Below are positions 1-7,813 of a stretch of 64,000 nt of DNA, piece after piece. Made by a program: the position numbers and the translations under genes. The stretch covers positions 16,889-80,888 of the forward strand of contig JAEWTL010000093.1 in assembly GCA_023459495.1 (NCBI GenBank), read 5' to 3'. This DNA comes from Bacillota bacterium (lineage in GTDB: Bacteria > Bacillota > Clostridia > Christensenellales > SZUA-584). The first letter of the stretch is position 1. The number at the start of each line of letters is the position of its first letter. The notes under the pieces are model-generated. The model saw nothing but the letters and a program-made list of their open reading frames with translations. It was not told where the DNA came from and ran no database searches.

Positions 1-13
1 GCACATGCGTCAT
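1..13 (-). CDS. 5' end of an unidentified CDS cut by the window edge
   Basis: Only the first codons are visible: on the minus strand an ATG at 13-11 opens M-T-H-V and runs off the left edge. It is supported by a GGAGG ribosome site at 19-23, five bases upstream. Nothing can be said about the product. It lies in the same direction as the Fpg-family gene whose stop is at 91. Confidence 0.45.
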
Positions 14-90
14 AGTAACCTCCTGCATACTGGGTCGGTTCCATCATACCATGCACGGCGGGCGATGTCGACGGGCGACGAGCTGGCTTT

Positions 91-879
91 TTACAGATAT
101 CGAACCTGCTCGTCGGTATAATAGGTGGTCTTTGAAGCGATCTTCTCCACCATGACCGGATAGCCTGTCTCCGTCTTTTTAATCCGTCTGTTGTGAACCT
201 TCAAAAAACTCCGCTCCTCACCGGAAATGATATCAGGTGATATCTCGCGAATGGATGCGATTGCGCTGCGCAGGACGCTGCCGATCGCATGATGGAGCGT
301 TTTCAGCGCCTCCTGCGGTATCTTGCCCATCAGCGAATGCGGAGAGATGCGTGCGGCCCAGAGAATCTCGTCTGCATAAGCATTTCCAATGCCCTTGACC
401 ACCTTCTGGTCTGTCAGGAACGACTTGACGTTCGTACGGGTTTTTTTCCGGGCCATTTCAAGCAGGTAGCTTAAGTCGAAACGGTCGTCGAATGCGTCGG
501 GTGCGCCATCCGGCTGCGGCATATACCGCACCGTGCAGAGCCCGTCCGGGTCGCTGAAGACCACAGATTCGTGTTCAAATTCTAAAGCGCAAATCTTAAA
601 CCGTATATCATGAACAGCCTCCTGCCCGCTTATGATGTCGGTCTTTCCGCTCAGCATCAGATGGACGGCAAGCGTTCTGGAACCGGAAAAGCTGAACCAC
701 AGCTCCTTGCCCACCCGGCCAATACTCAGCAGCTCCTGCCCCGTCAACTCTTTGATCAGGTCATCGGCTGCACAGATGACCTTTTTCGTGTTGAATATCT
801 CCAGACCCGACAGCCGCTTGGAGCTGATCCTTTTGAATATGTTTTCCCGAAACACTTCGAGATCCGGCAGTTCCGGCAT
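91..879 (-). CDS. Fpg/Nei-family DNA glycosylase, zincless type
   Basis: Base-excision repair glycosylase/AP lyase of the formamidopyrimidine-DNA glycosylase family, 262 aa. The start at 879 gives the processed N terminus MPELPDLE, so P2 and E3 are the expected catalytic residues, and a GGGAGGGG ribosome site precedes it. K58 in RVGKELW is the usual beta-hairpin lysine. The helix-two-turn-helix region (VKGIGNAYADEIL) is present. The C-terminal domain keeps the hairpin outline (KVHNRR, then ASKTTYYTDEQ) but has none of the four zinc cysteines, and K stands where the finger arginine is usual. It is therefore a zincless-finger variant. Substrate preference (8-oxoG or oxidised pyrimidines) cannot be told from sequence. 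Confidence 0.88.
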   Translation of the reverse strand: MPELPDLEVFRENIFKRISSKRLSGLEIFNTKKVICAADDLIKELTGQELLSIGRVGKELWFSFSGSRTLAVHLMLSGKTDIISGQEAVHDIRFKICALEFEHESVVFSDPDGLCTVRYMPQPDGAPDAFDDRFDLSYLLEMARKKTRTNVKSFLTDQKVVKGIGNAYADEILWAARISPHSLMGKIPQEALKTLHHAIGSVLRSAIASIREISPDIISGEERSFLKVHNRRIKKTETGYPVMVEKIASKTTYYTDEQVRYL

Positions 880-1019
880 GCAATCCCCTCCCTTTGCAAT
901 CTTAAGCTTATTATACAGCAAGACCATGTGCCGTTACAGCACTTTTGGGCACGGCTGCGGATTGACACATACGAGCTTGTATTTGGACGGACAGGCGTAT
1001 CAAATTTACCGCTTGTCAC

Positions 1020-1058
1020 AAAAAAACAGAGGATACGGAGCTTTAACCGTATCCCCTG
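1020..1058 (-). terminator. Rho-independent terminator of the NlpC/P60 gene
   Basis: On the minus strand, 12-base arms at 1047-1058 and 1027-1038 (with one wobble pair) enclose an 8-base loop and are followed by seven T. It lies 16 bases past the stop of the gene ending at 1075. Confidence 0.8.
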
Positions 1059-1074
1059 CTTTTATTCGTATCGT

Positions 1075-2037
1075 TCAGTTCACACGCCGTGCACCCATGT
1101 ACAGGTTGGTCCAGTAGCTGTTCAGCGTGCTCGTCATCACCTTGGCCTGCCCGGATGAAGCATGGACAAACTGATTGTTTCCGATATAGATGCCCATGTG
1201 AGTGATGCTGTTTGAGGTCTCCGACCTGAAGAAGATCAGATCACCTTTCTGCAGGTTGGCAACGCCGCCCACCGATTCCCACGCGGAATACGTGAAGTAT
1301 GCCGCAGCGGACATACGCGTGGCGGAAAAGCCCGCCTGCGTCACCGCATAGTATGCGAGACCGGAGCAGTCATACGTTGTCGGGCCCTGCGTGCCCAGCA
1401 CATACGCTTTGCCCACTTGTTCCAGCGCAATGTCGGCGATGACGGCTGTGGACGCAGTCGAAGCGGTGTTCGTGCTCCCCGACGTATTTGAGCTGCCAGC
1501 CGCGCTGGTGCTGCTCGAAAACGCCTTGTTGTGCGTCAGCGGCCCTGCTATGCCGTCTGCTGTCAGCCCGTTTGCCTTCTGGAAGCTGACGACCGCAGCA
1601 TACGTAACGCTGCCGTAATAGCCCGTTCCCACGCCGCCGAAATAGCCGAGACTCTTAAGCCGGAGCTGAAGCGCTTTAACCGCCTCACCAGAGCTGCCCA
1701 CTTTAAGGACCATACTCTTGGCGGAAGAAGCGTACAGCGCAGACTGCGTTTTGCTTCCCGCAATGCCGTCAGCCGTCAGACCGTTGATTGTCTGGAAGCG
1801 CGTCACTGCCGTTTTGGTCACCGTGCCGTAGTATCCGGTTGAACCCGAGTAATCGAGATAACCCAGATTAATCAGACGCTCCTGCAGCGTTGTCACTTCG
1901 CTGCCCGAGCTGCCAAGTTTAAGCGTAGAGCTTGCGGCGAGTGCGGTTGCGGGCATCAAAGCCGCAAGAGCCAGAACCGCGCAGAGCACGATAACGGCAA
2001 AGCGAAATTTCCTGTGGTTTCGAATTGTAGTTGTCAT
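1075..2037 (-). CDS. Secreted NlpC/P60 peptidoglycan hydrolase with two PG-binding domains
   Basis: Probable gamma-D-glutamyl/diamino-acid endopeptidase acting on cell-wall peptide stems, 320 aa. A signal peptide (basic start, hydrophobic stretch about 12-34, ATALA end) is followed by two peptidoglycan-binding-1 repeats (about 42-100 and 113-170, each with the LQ.RL..LGY and DGIAG motifs), a Ser/Thr/Gly linker, and an NlpC/P60 domain. The catalytic Cys is C224 (YDCSGL), H280 (THMGIY) the His, and H292 the likely third residue. The ATG at 2037 is preferred over the one at 2043 because the GGGAGG site lies only one base from the latter. The gene is monocistronic, with its own promoter and terminator. 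Confidence 0.9.
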   Translation of the reverse strand: MTTTIRNHRKFRFAVIVLCAVLALAALMPATALAASSTLKLGSSGSEVTTLQERLINLGYLDYSGSTGYYGTVTKTAVTRFQTINGLTADGIAGSKTQSALYASSAKSMVLKVGSSGEAVKALQLRLKSLGYFGGVGTGYYGSVTYAAVVSFQKANGLTADGIAGPLTHNKAFSSSTSAAGSSNTSGSTNTASTASTAVIADIALEQVGKAYVLGTQGPTTYDCSGLAYYAVTQAGFSATRMSAAAYFTYSAWESVGGVANLQKGDLIFFRSETSNSITHMGIYIGNNQFVHASSGQAKVMTSTLNSYWTNLYMGARRVN

Positions 2038-2061
2038 GTTCATTACCTCCCTTGTGCAATT

Positions 2062-2091
2062 ATTATAACGGGAAACAACGTATAGTTTCAA
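2062..2091 (-). promoter_or_regulatory. SigA-type promoter of the NlpC/P60 gene
   Basis: Minus strand -35 TTGAAA (2086-2091), 18-base spacer, -10 TATAAT (2062-2067). Transcription would begin about 18 bases before the start codon at 2037. The rest of 2102-2264 is AT-rich intergenic sequence in which I see nothing further. Confidence 0.7.
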
Positions 2092-2264
2092 AACAGCCAC
2101 CCATGTATGATTCAGTTTTAAAAGAGATAGAGAATAAATATTACTTTTATATTACGTTTTAATTACTTTTTCGCGCTTATGCGTCCGTATACTAAAAAAG
2201 CAACATCAATTTTTAGGATGTCAGGTTGATCCTGGTTCTTATCCCGTATTTTATTGCCGGGAGT

Positions 2265-2301
2265 AACAAAAACATAGCCGGCGGAATGCCGCCGGCTATG
2301 T
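2265..2301 (-). terminator. Rho-independent terminator of the perR-dfx-rbr operon
   Basis: A perfect 13-bp stem (arms 2272-2284 and 2289-2301, loop AATG) is followed on the minus strand by TTTTTG. It lies 50 bases past the rubrerythrin stop. Confidence 0.85.
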
Positions 2302-2350
2302 TTGGTGTGAAAAAGAGTGTAATCGTATTGTGAGTCTAATTATTAACCGA

Positions 2351-2887
2351 TCAATAAGCTTTGCTGTAAAGTTCGAAGTAAGCCCTGTCGTGCGCGCATA
2401 CCGGGCATTTCTTGGGCGCTTCTTTTCCGATGTAACGATGTCCGCAGTTGGAACACTTCCACTCAACCGGTTCGTCGCGCTTGAATACCACGCCATTGTC
2501 GATGTTCGCCGCCAGATCCTTATAGCGCTCCTCATGGTTTTTCTCAATCGCCGTAACTCCGTCAAACAAGAAAGCGATCTCATCAAACCCTTCTTCACGC
2601 GCTTCCTGGGCCATACGCGGATACATATCCGTCCACTCGTAATACTCCCCACCCGCTGCGGTCTTCAGGTTCTCCATGGTATCGCCGATGCCCGCAAACA
2701 GCTTATACCACAGCTCCGCGTGCTCCTTTTCGTTCGCAGCAGTCTCAGCAAAGATGTTGGATATCTGCACGTATCCTTCCTTCTTAGCCTGAGAAGAAAA
2801 GAATGTATACTTGTTGCGCGCCATGGATTCGCCCGCAAACGCATCCATCAGGTTCTTTTCAGTCTTGGTTCCCTTCAAACTCTTCAT
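2351..2887 (-). CDS. rbr: Rubrerythrin
   Basis: Non-haem diiron peroxidase that reduces hydrogen peroxide in anaerobes, 178 aa. The N-terminal ferritin-like four-helix domain carries the E-x2-H pairs E53/H56 and E115/H118 plus E20. The C-terminal rubredoxin domain binds one Fe through C145, C148, C161 and C164. The domain order and length are those of a standard rubrerythrin. It is the last gene of an operon with superoxide reductase (31 bases upstream) and PerR, so the operon covers superoxide to peroxide to water. An AAGGAG site lies just upstream of the ATG. Confidence 0.95.
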   Translation of the reverse strand: MKSLKGTKTEKNLMDAFAGESMARNKYTFFSSQAKKEGYVQISNIFAETAANEKEHAELWYKLFAGIGDTMENLKTAAGGEYYEWTDMYPRMAQEAREEGFDEIAFLFDGVTAIEKNHEERYKDLAANIDNGVVFKRDEPVEWKCSNCGHRYIGKEAPKKCPVCAHDRAYFELYSKAY

Positions 2888-2918
2888 GCTTTTATCTCCT
2901 TACAATGATGTCCTTCGT

Positions 2919-3299
2919 TCATGCTTTCCACAGGCCGTGGATGTTGCAGTACTCGTAAACTGCCTCAATGTCGTCCGCCTTCACTGCAAACTCCGCTTCC
3001 GGCGCGCCTGCCGGGTCGAGCTCTGCGATGCAGCGCTTGCCGCTCTTCAAAACGACCTCGATAAATGCGATGTGGTGCTCTGGGGTCATAGGATGCGGCA
3101 CGCTGCCTACCTTCACAAGGGTGCTTGCGCCTTTGCTCTCCACAACGGGAACGTGCTTTTCCTTGCTGGCATCAACCGTATTCGCTTCAAGAAGCTTCAT
3201 GGGCTGGCCGCAGCAGACAAGCGCGGAAGCGCCGGGATAGACAACGGTTACCACGTTACCGCATTCTTCACAATGATAGAATTCACCAATCTTCGTCAT
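2919..3299 (-). CDS. dfx: Desulfoferrodoxin (2Fe superoxide reductase)
   Basis: Reduces superoxide to hydrogen peroxide without making oxygen, 126 aa. The N-terminal desulforedoxin domain has a Cys4 centre (C10, C13, C29, C30). The catalytic SOR domain has the ligands H49 (in EKHVP with E47/K48), H69, H75, C118 and H121 (CNIHG), numbering that matches the classic desulfoferrodoxins. It lies between perR and rbr, so the peroxide it makes would be taken by rubrerythrin. The ATG at 3299 is preceded by GGAG. Confidence 0.95.
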   Translation of the reverse strand: MTKIGEFYHCEECGNVVTVVYPGASALVCCGQPMKLLEANTVDASKEKHVPVVESKGASTLVKVGSVPHPMTPEHHIAFIEVVLKSGKRCIAELDPAGAPEAEFAVKADDIEAVYEYCNIHGLWKA

Positions 3300-3304
3300 T
3301 ACAA

Positions 3305-3727
3305 TTACTCCTTTATGTTATTTGCCGTACGGCAGTTTTTACAGGTACCATAAAACGTAACGCTGCATCCTTCCACAGCATGGCAGCAACGGTCCGCCTC
3401 GGATAGGGCTGCTTTCTCAATCGGGCCCAAGTCAATGTCATATACAGAACCGCATTGATGGCAATAAAAGTGCGAATGTGGTGTGGTATTGCCGTCATAG
3501 CGGTCAAAAGCATTGCCGCACGCAAGGCGCTGGAGCTGTCCCGTCTTCTCCAGTATACCCAGATTGCGGTATACCGTACTAAAACTCAGCTGCGGAAATT
3601 TGGGCTTCATCCGCTCATACAGCCATTGCGCACTGGGGTGCTCTTTCGTAGACTGAAGGAGCTTAAGCATATATGTTCTTTGTCTTGTATTTCTCACAGG
3701 TGCATCATAGTGTCCCATAGAGATCAT
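3305..3727 (-). CDS. perR: PerR-type peroxide-sensing Fur-family repressor
   Basis: Fur-family regulator, 140 aa from the ATG at 3727 (the ATG at 3718 is an equally possible start). A winged-helix DNA-binding half is followed by the dimerisation half. The Cys4 structural zinc site is visible (C89, C92, C129, C132). The regulatory metal ligands match PerR: H30, D78, H84, H86 and D97. An aspartate at the D78 position is the usual mark of PerR as opposed to Fur. It is the first gene of the operon with superoxide reductase (6 bases downstream) and rubrerythrin, so it most likely autoregulates this operon through the palindrome at 3747-3758. Confidence 0.88.
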   Translation of the reverse strand: MISMGHYDAPVRNTRQRTYMLKLLQSTKEHPSAQWLYERMKPKFPQLSFSTVYRNLGILEKTGQLQRLACGNAFDRYDGNTTPHSHFYCHQCGSVYDIDLGPIEKAALSEADRCCHAVEGCSVTFYGTCKNCRTANNIKE

Positions 3728-3746
3728 CCCATTCTTATTCGTAATC

Positions 3747-3758
3747 CTTATTAATAAG
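3747..3758. promoter_or_regulatory. Candidate PerR/Fur operator (CTTATTAATAAG)
   Basis: A perfect 12-bp AT-rich palindrome lies 20 bases upstream of the perR start and just downstream of the likely -10 element. It resembles the per-box pattern (TTATAAT-ATTATAA half-sites) only partly, so the link to PerR rests on position plus palindromy. Confidence 0.5.
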
Positions 3759-3784
3759 TTAGCACTTCACTTTCTATTTGTCAA
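3756..3784 (-). promoter_or_regulatory. Promoter of the perR-dfx-rbr operon
   Basis: Minus strand -35 TTGACA (3779-3784), 17-base spacer, weak -10 TAACTT (3756-3761). The -10 overlaps the end of the palindromic operator, the position expected for repression. Confidence 0.5.
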
Positions 3785-3897
3785 CACATTTTTGAAAAAT
3801 AAATCATCTGTGCATGCAATCATCTTCCTGTTTCCGCCATATTATGATATGATAAAAATGCATTATAATCCTGCAGAGTCGCTGAAAGGAGACGCCG

Positions 3898-5886
3898 ATG
3901 CGCAAAAGAGTACTTGCCGCGCTGATGATCTTGCTTGTCCTGATGGATTTGACGGGCTGCGTCCGCGAGGCATCCAACAACAAGAACGTGGCGTTCTTTG
4001 GAAACGGCGTGCCGACAGCTTCGGCTACCCCCGCCCCCTCTCCCACACCTCTGGCCACTCCGGACTCCACTGCCGATGACGGCGATGTGGACTGGACGGT
4101 TATGATCTATCTGAATGGATCGAATCTTGAAAGCGAAAACGGTGAGGCGAGCCGCAATCTGCAGAGCCTGCTCAATGTAGACCTGTCTGAAAACGTAACT
4201 GTGCTCGTGTATACGGGCGGCACCGCAAAGTGGCAGAACAGCAATATCAGTTCTTCAAACAACCAGATCTGGCTCGTAAAGGATCACCAGATCGAGCTGC
4301 TTGAATCCTATAACCGTCAGAATATCGGCTCCAGCGCAACGCTTGCCCAGTTCATCAAATACGGCCAAAGCTACGCCCCTTACGACCGCAAGGCACTGAT
4401 CCTGTGGGATCACGGCGGCGGCAGCATTCAGGGTTTCGGAGTGGATGAATTCTACGATTCCGACGGCTTATATCTCTACGAGCTGTCCGACGCAATGAAG
4501 CAGGGTACTGATGGGGTGTCGTTTGACCTCATCGGCTTCGATGCCTGCCTGATGGCAAGCGCGGAAACCGCCAGCGTGTTTGCGCCATACGCCACAACGC
4601 TTGTGGCCTCGGAGGAGTCGGAGCCGGGCGGCGGCTGGGATTATTACGGGGTGTTCAACCAGCTTTCACTGAACCCCTCAATGACCGGCGAGAAGCTCGG
4701 CATTACCGTGGCCGACAGCTATTACAAGAAATATTCTCACACCACCACAGAGGGCTACATCACCTGCTCGGTAATCGACCTCACCAAGATGGATGAACTC
4801 GAAAAATGCCTCGGAGATTTCGCGGCGGAGCTGACCAGCGCCATTGTGCAGCCCACAGCCATGCTGCCACTATCCGCGGCGCGTCAGAACGCCGAAAGCT
4901 ATGGCGACGAGCCAGGCGCGGTTTCCTTTGATATGGTCGACCTGTATCATTTTGTGGAGTTGCAGACGACCGCAGCCGATACGGATACCACCGCTTTAAT
5001 GAACGCTATCGACAGCGCTGTGGTTTATGAGGTGAGCGGTTCGCAGCGTATCAATTCCTACGGCCTGTCCATTTATTTCCCGTACCTCGCCAAGGATTAT
5101 TTCGACTACTGCCTGCAGATCTATGACCGCATCGACTTCTGCCCCGAATACCAGACCTTTGTCAGCGACTTTGCCGAATGCCTTACCGACCCGGCGTATA
5201 TGGACGATGTGCCGGAATATTCAGAAGCTGTTTTCGAAGTCCCGGAAATTGGGCACGGCAGCGACTACAGCGAAGTCGGCTCGTACTACGTACAGCTGAC
5301 CGACGAGCAGCTGGAATACCTCGGCGAAGTCTACTGCACGCTAGGCTGGTATTGGGATGACGGTACGCTCGTCGATCTGGGCGACGACCGAGACCTCACC
5401 TTTGACGAAACCGACAACACGCTACATGACGATTTTGACGGCTCGTGGACCGGCCTGAACGGCATGCCTGCTGCACTCTATATTCTTGAAGAGACGGACG
5501 ACTATCTGCTGTACAACATTCCCATCCTGTACAACGGCAAAAGAGCCGTGGTCAAATGTGCCTGGATATGGGATGACAGCAATGAATCGAACGGCTACTA
5601 CGTCGTCAACGGCGTCTTTCTGACCAACAACGAGACCTCGTTGCCCGATACGCGCATGGAGGTTATCGTGCAGCCGGGCGCAACCATCACCATGATTTAC
5701 AGTGTCCGCCCTGATAAGACCGAGTATGTGGAGGGTGGCTCCTTCACGGTCACCTCGAGCGGGCTCAGTCTTGACCTCATCTCCCTGCCCGAAGGCGTCT
5801 ATCAGTACGGGTTTAAGTTCATCGATATCTACGGCAACGTGCACTACTCAGAATTCGTGGATATTCCGGTTTCCTACGAGAGCTAA
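3898..5886 (+). CDS. Clostripain-family (C11) cysteine peptidase lipoprotein
   Basis: Surface-anchored peptidase of the C11 (clostripain) family, 662 aa. The signal peptide ends in a lipobox, LTGC, with the lipidated C21, followed by a Pro/Ser/Thr-rich linker (about 38-58). The caspase-like catalytic fold starts at VDWTVMIYLNG. The dyad is H172 (ILWDHGGG) and C217 (GFDACLMAS), the spacing and contexts of clostripain. The region after about residue 440 is an extra beta-rich domain that I cannot name. Clostripains usually cut after Arg, but specificity here is unknown. The start has an AAAGGAG site, and a TATAAT at 3864-3869 is a probable -10. Confidence 0.88.
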   Translation: MRKRVLAALMILLVLMDLTGCVREASNNKNVAFFGNGVPTASATPAPSPTPLATPDSTADDGDVDWTVMIYLNGSNLESENGEASRNLQSLLNVDLSENVTVLVYTGGTAKWQNSNISSSNNQIWLVKDHQIELLESYNRQNIGSSATLAQFIKYGQSYAPYDRKALILWDHGGGSIQGFGVDEFYDSDGLYLYELSDAMKQGTDGVSFDLIGFDACLMASAETASVFAPYATTLVASEESEPGGGWDYYGVFNQLSLNPSMTGEKLGITVADSYYKKYSHTTTEGYITCSVIDLTKMDELEKCLGDFAAELTSAIVQPTAMLPLSAARQNAESYGDEPGAVSFDMVDLYHFVELQTTAADTDTTALMNAIDSAVVYEVSGSQRINSYGLSIYFPYLAKDYFDYCLQIYDRIDFCPEYQTFVSDFAECLTDPAYMDDVPEYSEAVFEVPEIGHGSDYSEVGSYYVQLTDEQLEYLGEVYCTLGWYWDDGTLVDLGDDRDLTFDETDNTLHDDFDGSWTGLNGMPAALYILEETDDYLLYNIPILYNGKRAVVKCAWIWDDSNESNGYYVVNGVFLTNNETSLPDTRMEVIVQPGATITMIYSVRPDKTEYVEGGSFTVTSSGLSLDLISLPEGVYQYGFKFIDIYGNVHYSEFVDIPVSYES

Positions 5887-5897
5887 GCAACTAAAAC

Positions 5898-5930
5898 AGC
5901 GGCTGTCCGGTCGGACAGCCGCTTTCTTTT
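5898..5930. terminator. Bidirectional terminator between convergent genes
   Basis: A perfect 11-bp GC-rich stem (arms 5898-5908 and 5913-5923) is followed by a T-rich tract on the plus strand and TGTTTT on the minus strand. It serves the C11 peptidase gene and the convergent cysteine synthase gene. Confidence 0.85.
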
Positions 5931-5936
5931 CCTTAT

Positions 5937-6833
5937 TTATTGAAACAATGCCGTGCTGAGGTACTTTTCGCCCCGGTCCGGGAAGATGCACACGATCACG
6001 CCCTGATCGATACGTTCCGCCACCTTAAGCGACGCAAGCATGGCCGCACCGGAGGACATGCCACAGAATATACCCTCGTCGCGCACGACCCGACGCGCCA
6101 TCTCAAACGCCTCCTCCGAATCGATCATGATGGAGATGTCGATTTTGGACGGGTCGTATATCTCCGGCACGATGGCTTCGCTCATGTTTTTGAGGCCCTG
6201 GATGTAATGACCGCGCACCGGCTGCGCCTCGACGATCTTGATCGCCGGATTGAGCTCTTTTAAACGTTTGGCCGTGCCCATCAGCGTACCCGACGTACCC
6301 AAAGCCGATACGAAGTGCGTAATACGGCCCACGGTGTCGCGGATAATCTCCTCCGCAGTCGTGGCGTAATGTGCAATTTGGTTGTAATGGTTGGAGAACT
6401 GGTCCGGCATGAAATAGCGGTCCGGCTGCTGCACAACGAGCTGCCGCGCCAGCCGGATCGCGCCATCGGTTCCGGCTTCGGCTTCGGTCAGCGTCACCTT
6501 TGCGCCGAACGCCTTGATCATCTTCTGCCGTTCCACCGAGACCGCGCTGCTCATCACGATCTCTACCGGGTATCCTTTCACCGCACCGATCATCGCGAGC
6601 GCAATGCCGGTATTGCCCGAAGTGGGTTCAATAATGGTTTTGCCGGGAGTAAGCGTCCCCTCGGCCTCCGCCTGCTCAATCATCTTGATCGCGATGCGGT
6701 CCTTAATGCTGCCTGTGGGGTTGGTACCCTCCACCTTGGCGTAAATGTCCACGTGTTTGCTTCTGCAAAGCTTTCGAATTTTCACCAACGGCGTGTTGCC
6801 GATCGTATCGAGTATGCTGCCGTATACCTGCAT
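5937..6833 (-). CDS. cysK: Cysteine synthase (O-acetylserine sulfhydrylase family)
   Basis: PLP-dependent beta-replacement enzyme making cysteine from O-acetylserine and sulfide, 298 aa. The Schiff-base lysine is K44 in NPTGSIKDR. The substrate-binding TSGNTG loop is at 71-76, and a phosphate-binding GTSGT follows later. The ending FPDRGEKYLST is more like CysM-type or archaeal-like synthases than E. coli CysK, so the sulfur donor could be thiosulfate or an alternative. Length is slightly shorter than classic CysK (about 310 aa). The ATG has a GGGAGG site. It has its own promoter and is transcribed alone. Confidence 0.88.
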   Translation of the reverse strand: MQVYGSILDTIGNTPLVKIRKLCRSKHVDIYAKVEGTNPTGSIKDRIAIKMIEQAEAEGTLTPGKTIIEPTSGNTGIALAMIGAVKGYPVEIVMSSAVSVERQKMIKAFGAKVTLTEAEAGTDGAIRLARQLVVQQPDRYFMPDQFSNHYNQIAHYATTAEEIIRDTVGRITHFVSALGTSGTLMGTAKRLKELNPAIKIVEAQPVRGHYIQGLKNMSEAIVPEIYDPSKIDISIMIDSEEAFEMARRVVRDEGIFCGMSSGAAMLASLKVAERIDQGVIVCIFPDRGEKYLSTALFQ

Positions 6834-6863
6834 GATGTATTTCCTCCCAGCCCAATTGCATCC

Positions 6864-6891
6864 ATTATAGTCGCTTTGCCGGATATTTCAA
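6864..6891 (-). promoter_or_regulatory. Promoter of the cysteine synthase gene
   Basis: Minus strand -35 TTGAAA (6886-6891), 16-base spacer, -10 TATAAT (6864-6869). The -35 overlaps the stop codon of the upstream ATPase gene. Confidence 0.6.
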
Positions 6892-7574
6892 CTGCCAGTT
6901 GACTGCATCCAATCCGGGCGCATACGGATTGTGAGTGACATGGTTTCCACGCTGCAGTCCGGGCATTTTTCAGCGAACGCGGCCAGCGCTTCCTGCGTTC
7001 CGGTCACGCGGCGCAGCGGTATGCCCGTCTGCCTCTCCAGTTCGCGCACGATTTCATAACCTTCCAGCAGTTCTTCCCCCGTCGTCTCTGGCCCAAGGTT
7101 CGCGTTGAGCACCACGCCGTCCGCTTTCAGCCGTGCGTTGCGCTCAATCTTGCCCAGACTTTCGATCAGTTCCGCCGCGTTCTGCTGAAACGGCCGCCGC
7201 GTGTTGACCACGAACAGCACCTCAGTATCCTCCCGCGCTGCGTCGAACTGGGGCTTCAGACTCCCCAGCGCAGATGCGCCCACCGGGTCGCCGCCACAGT
7301 CGAACACAGCCCAGCTTCCCCGAAAGGCCGCGTAGATGTCGGGCGGCAGTGACGGTACGTCCACTGCGGTGTTTGCGTAAACGGGCGAAACCACGCGGAT
7401 ACCCATGTTCTCCAGCATCTTGCGTTTTTCCGACGACCGGAAGTACGGGTTCACGATGTCGATATCCACGAGCATCACGTTCTCGTGCTCCGCCCGCAGC
7501 CGCAGCACGGTCTCCAGCGAAAGCTCCGTCTTCCCGCTGCCATAGTTACCAAAATAAACGGTGATCTTCTTCAT
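6888..7574 (-). CDS. P-loop ATP/GTP-binding protein, unknown role
   Basis: A 228-aa P-loop protein of the MinD/CbiA-like class. A Walker A-type motif, FGNYGSGKTE, is at residues 8-17. A VDIDIVNPYFR segment follows, where MinD-like proteins have their switch, and VFDCGGDPVG is the probable Walker B/switch II. The start at 7574 is chosen because CAGGAG precedes it and the fold begins there; an open frame continues upstream but only through the hairpin repeat. No partner or substrate can be named. It lies downstream of cdaA-cdaR and the FAD protein on the same strand, but the repeat separates it from them. Confidence 0.7.
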   Translation of the reverse strand: MKKITVYFGNYGSGKTELSLETVLRLRAEHENVMLVDIDIVNPYFRSSEKRKMLENMGIRVVSPVYANTAVDVPSLPPDIYAAFRGSWAVFDCGGDPVGASALGSLKPQFDAAREDTEVLFVVNTRRPFQQNAAELIESLGKIERNARLKADGVVLNANLGPETTGEELLEGYEIVRELERQTGIPLRRVTGTQEALAAFAEKCPDCSVETMSLTIRMRPDWMQSTGS

Positions 7575-7600
7575 ATGTATACTCCTGTCGTATTCCATTA

Positions 7601-7799
7601 GCGAGGGCTCTGCCCTCGCACTCCCGCCAAAGGGACCAGTCCCTTTGGAACCCATTATGGAAATGCCTTCTTCGAAGGCATTTCCCGTGACCTTACTAAA
7701 ATAATCTTCCCCGCGAAATGCCCGAAAGGTCGTTTCGTACGACAGGGTTCTCAGGGGACATTCGTCCTCTGAGCGGAGGTGTGGAGGCAGAGCCTCCAC
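7601..7799 (+). repeat. Mosaic hairpin repeat, copy A
   Basis: A 199-bp intergenic element made of consecutive hairpins: GAGGGC/GCCCTC at 7601-7619, AAAGGGAC/GTCCCTTT near 7629-7648, GGAAATGCC/GGCATTTCC near 7659-7685, a CAGGGGAC/GTCCTCTG pair near 7752-7771, and GTGGAGGC/GCCTCCAC at 7781-7799. Short linkers (for example ctcccgcc) lie between. The same ordered set appears in reverse orientation at 53677-53857. It is not coding, although frames through it stay open. Confidence 0.75.
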
Positions 7800-7813
7800 A
7801 GTATCCTATCCCT

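Noticed and set aside
7575..7799. N-terminal extension of 75 residues on the P-loop ATPase gene
   Set aside because: The open frame upstream of 7574 runs only through the hairpin repeat; the ribosome site and the fold both begin at 7574.
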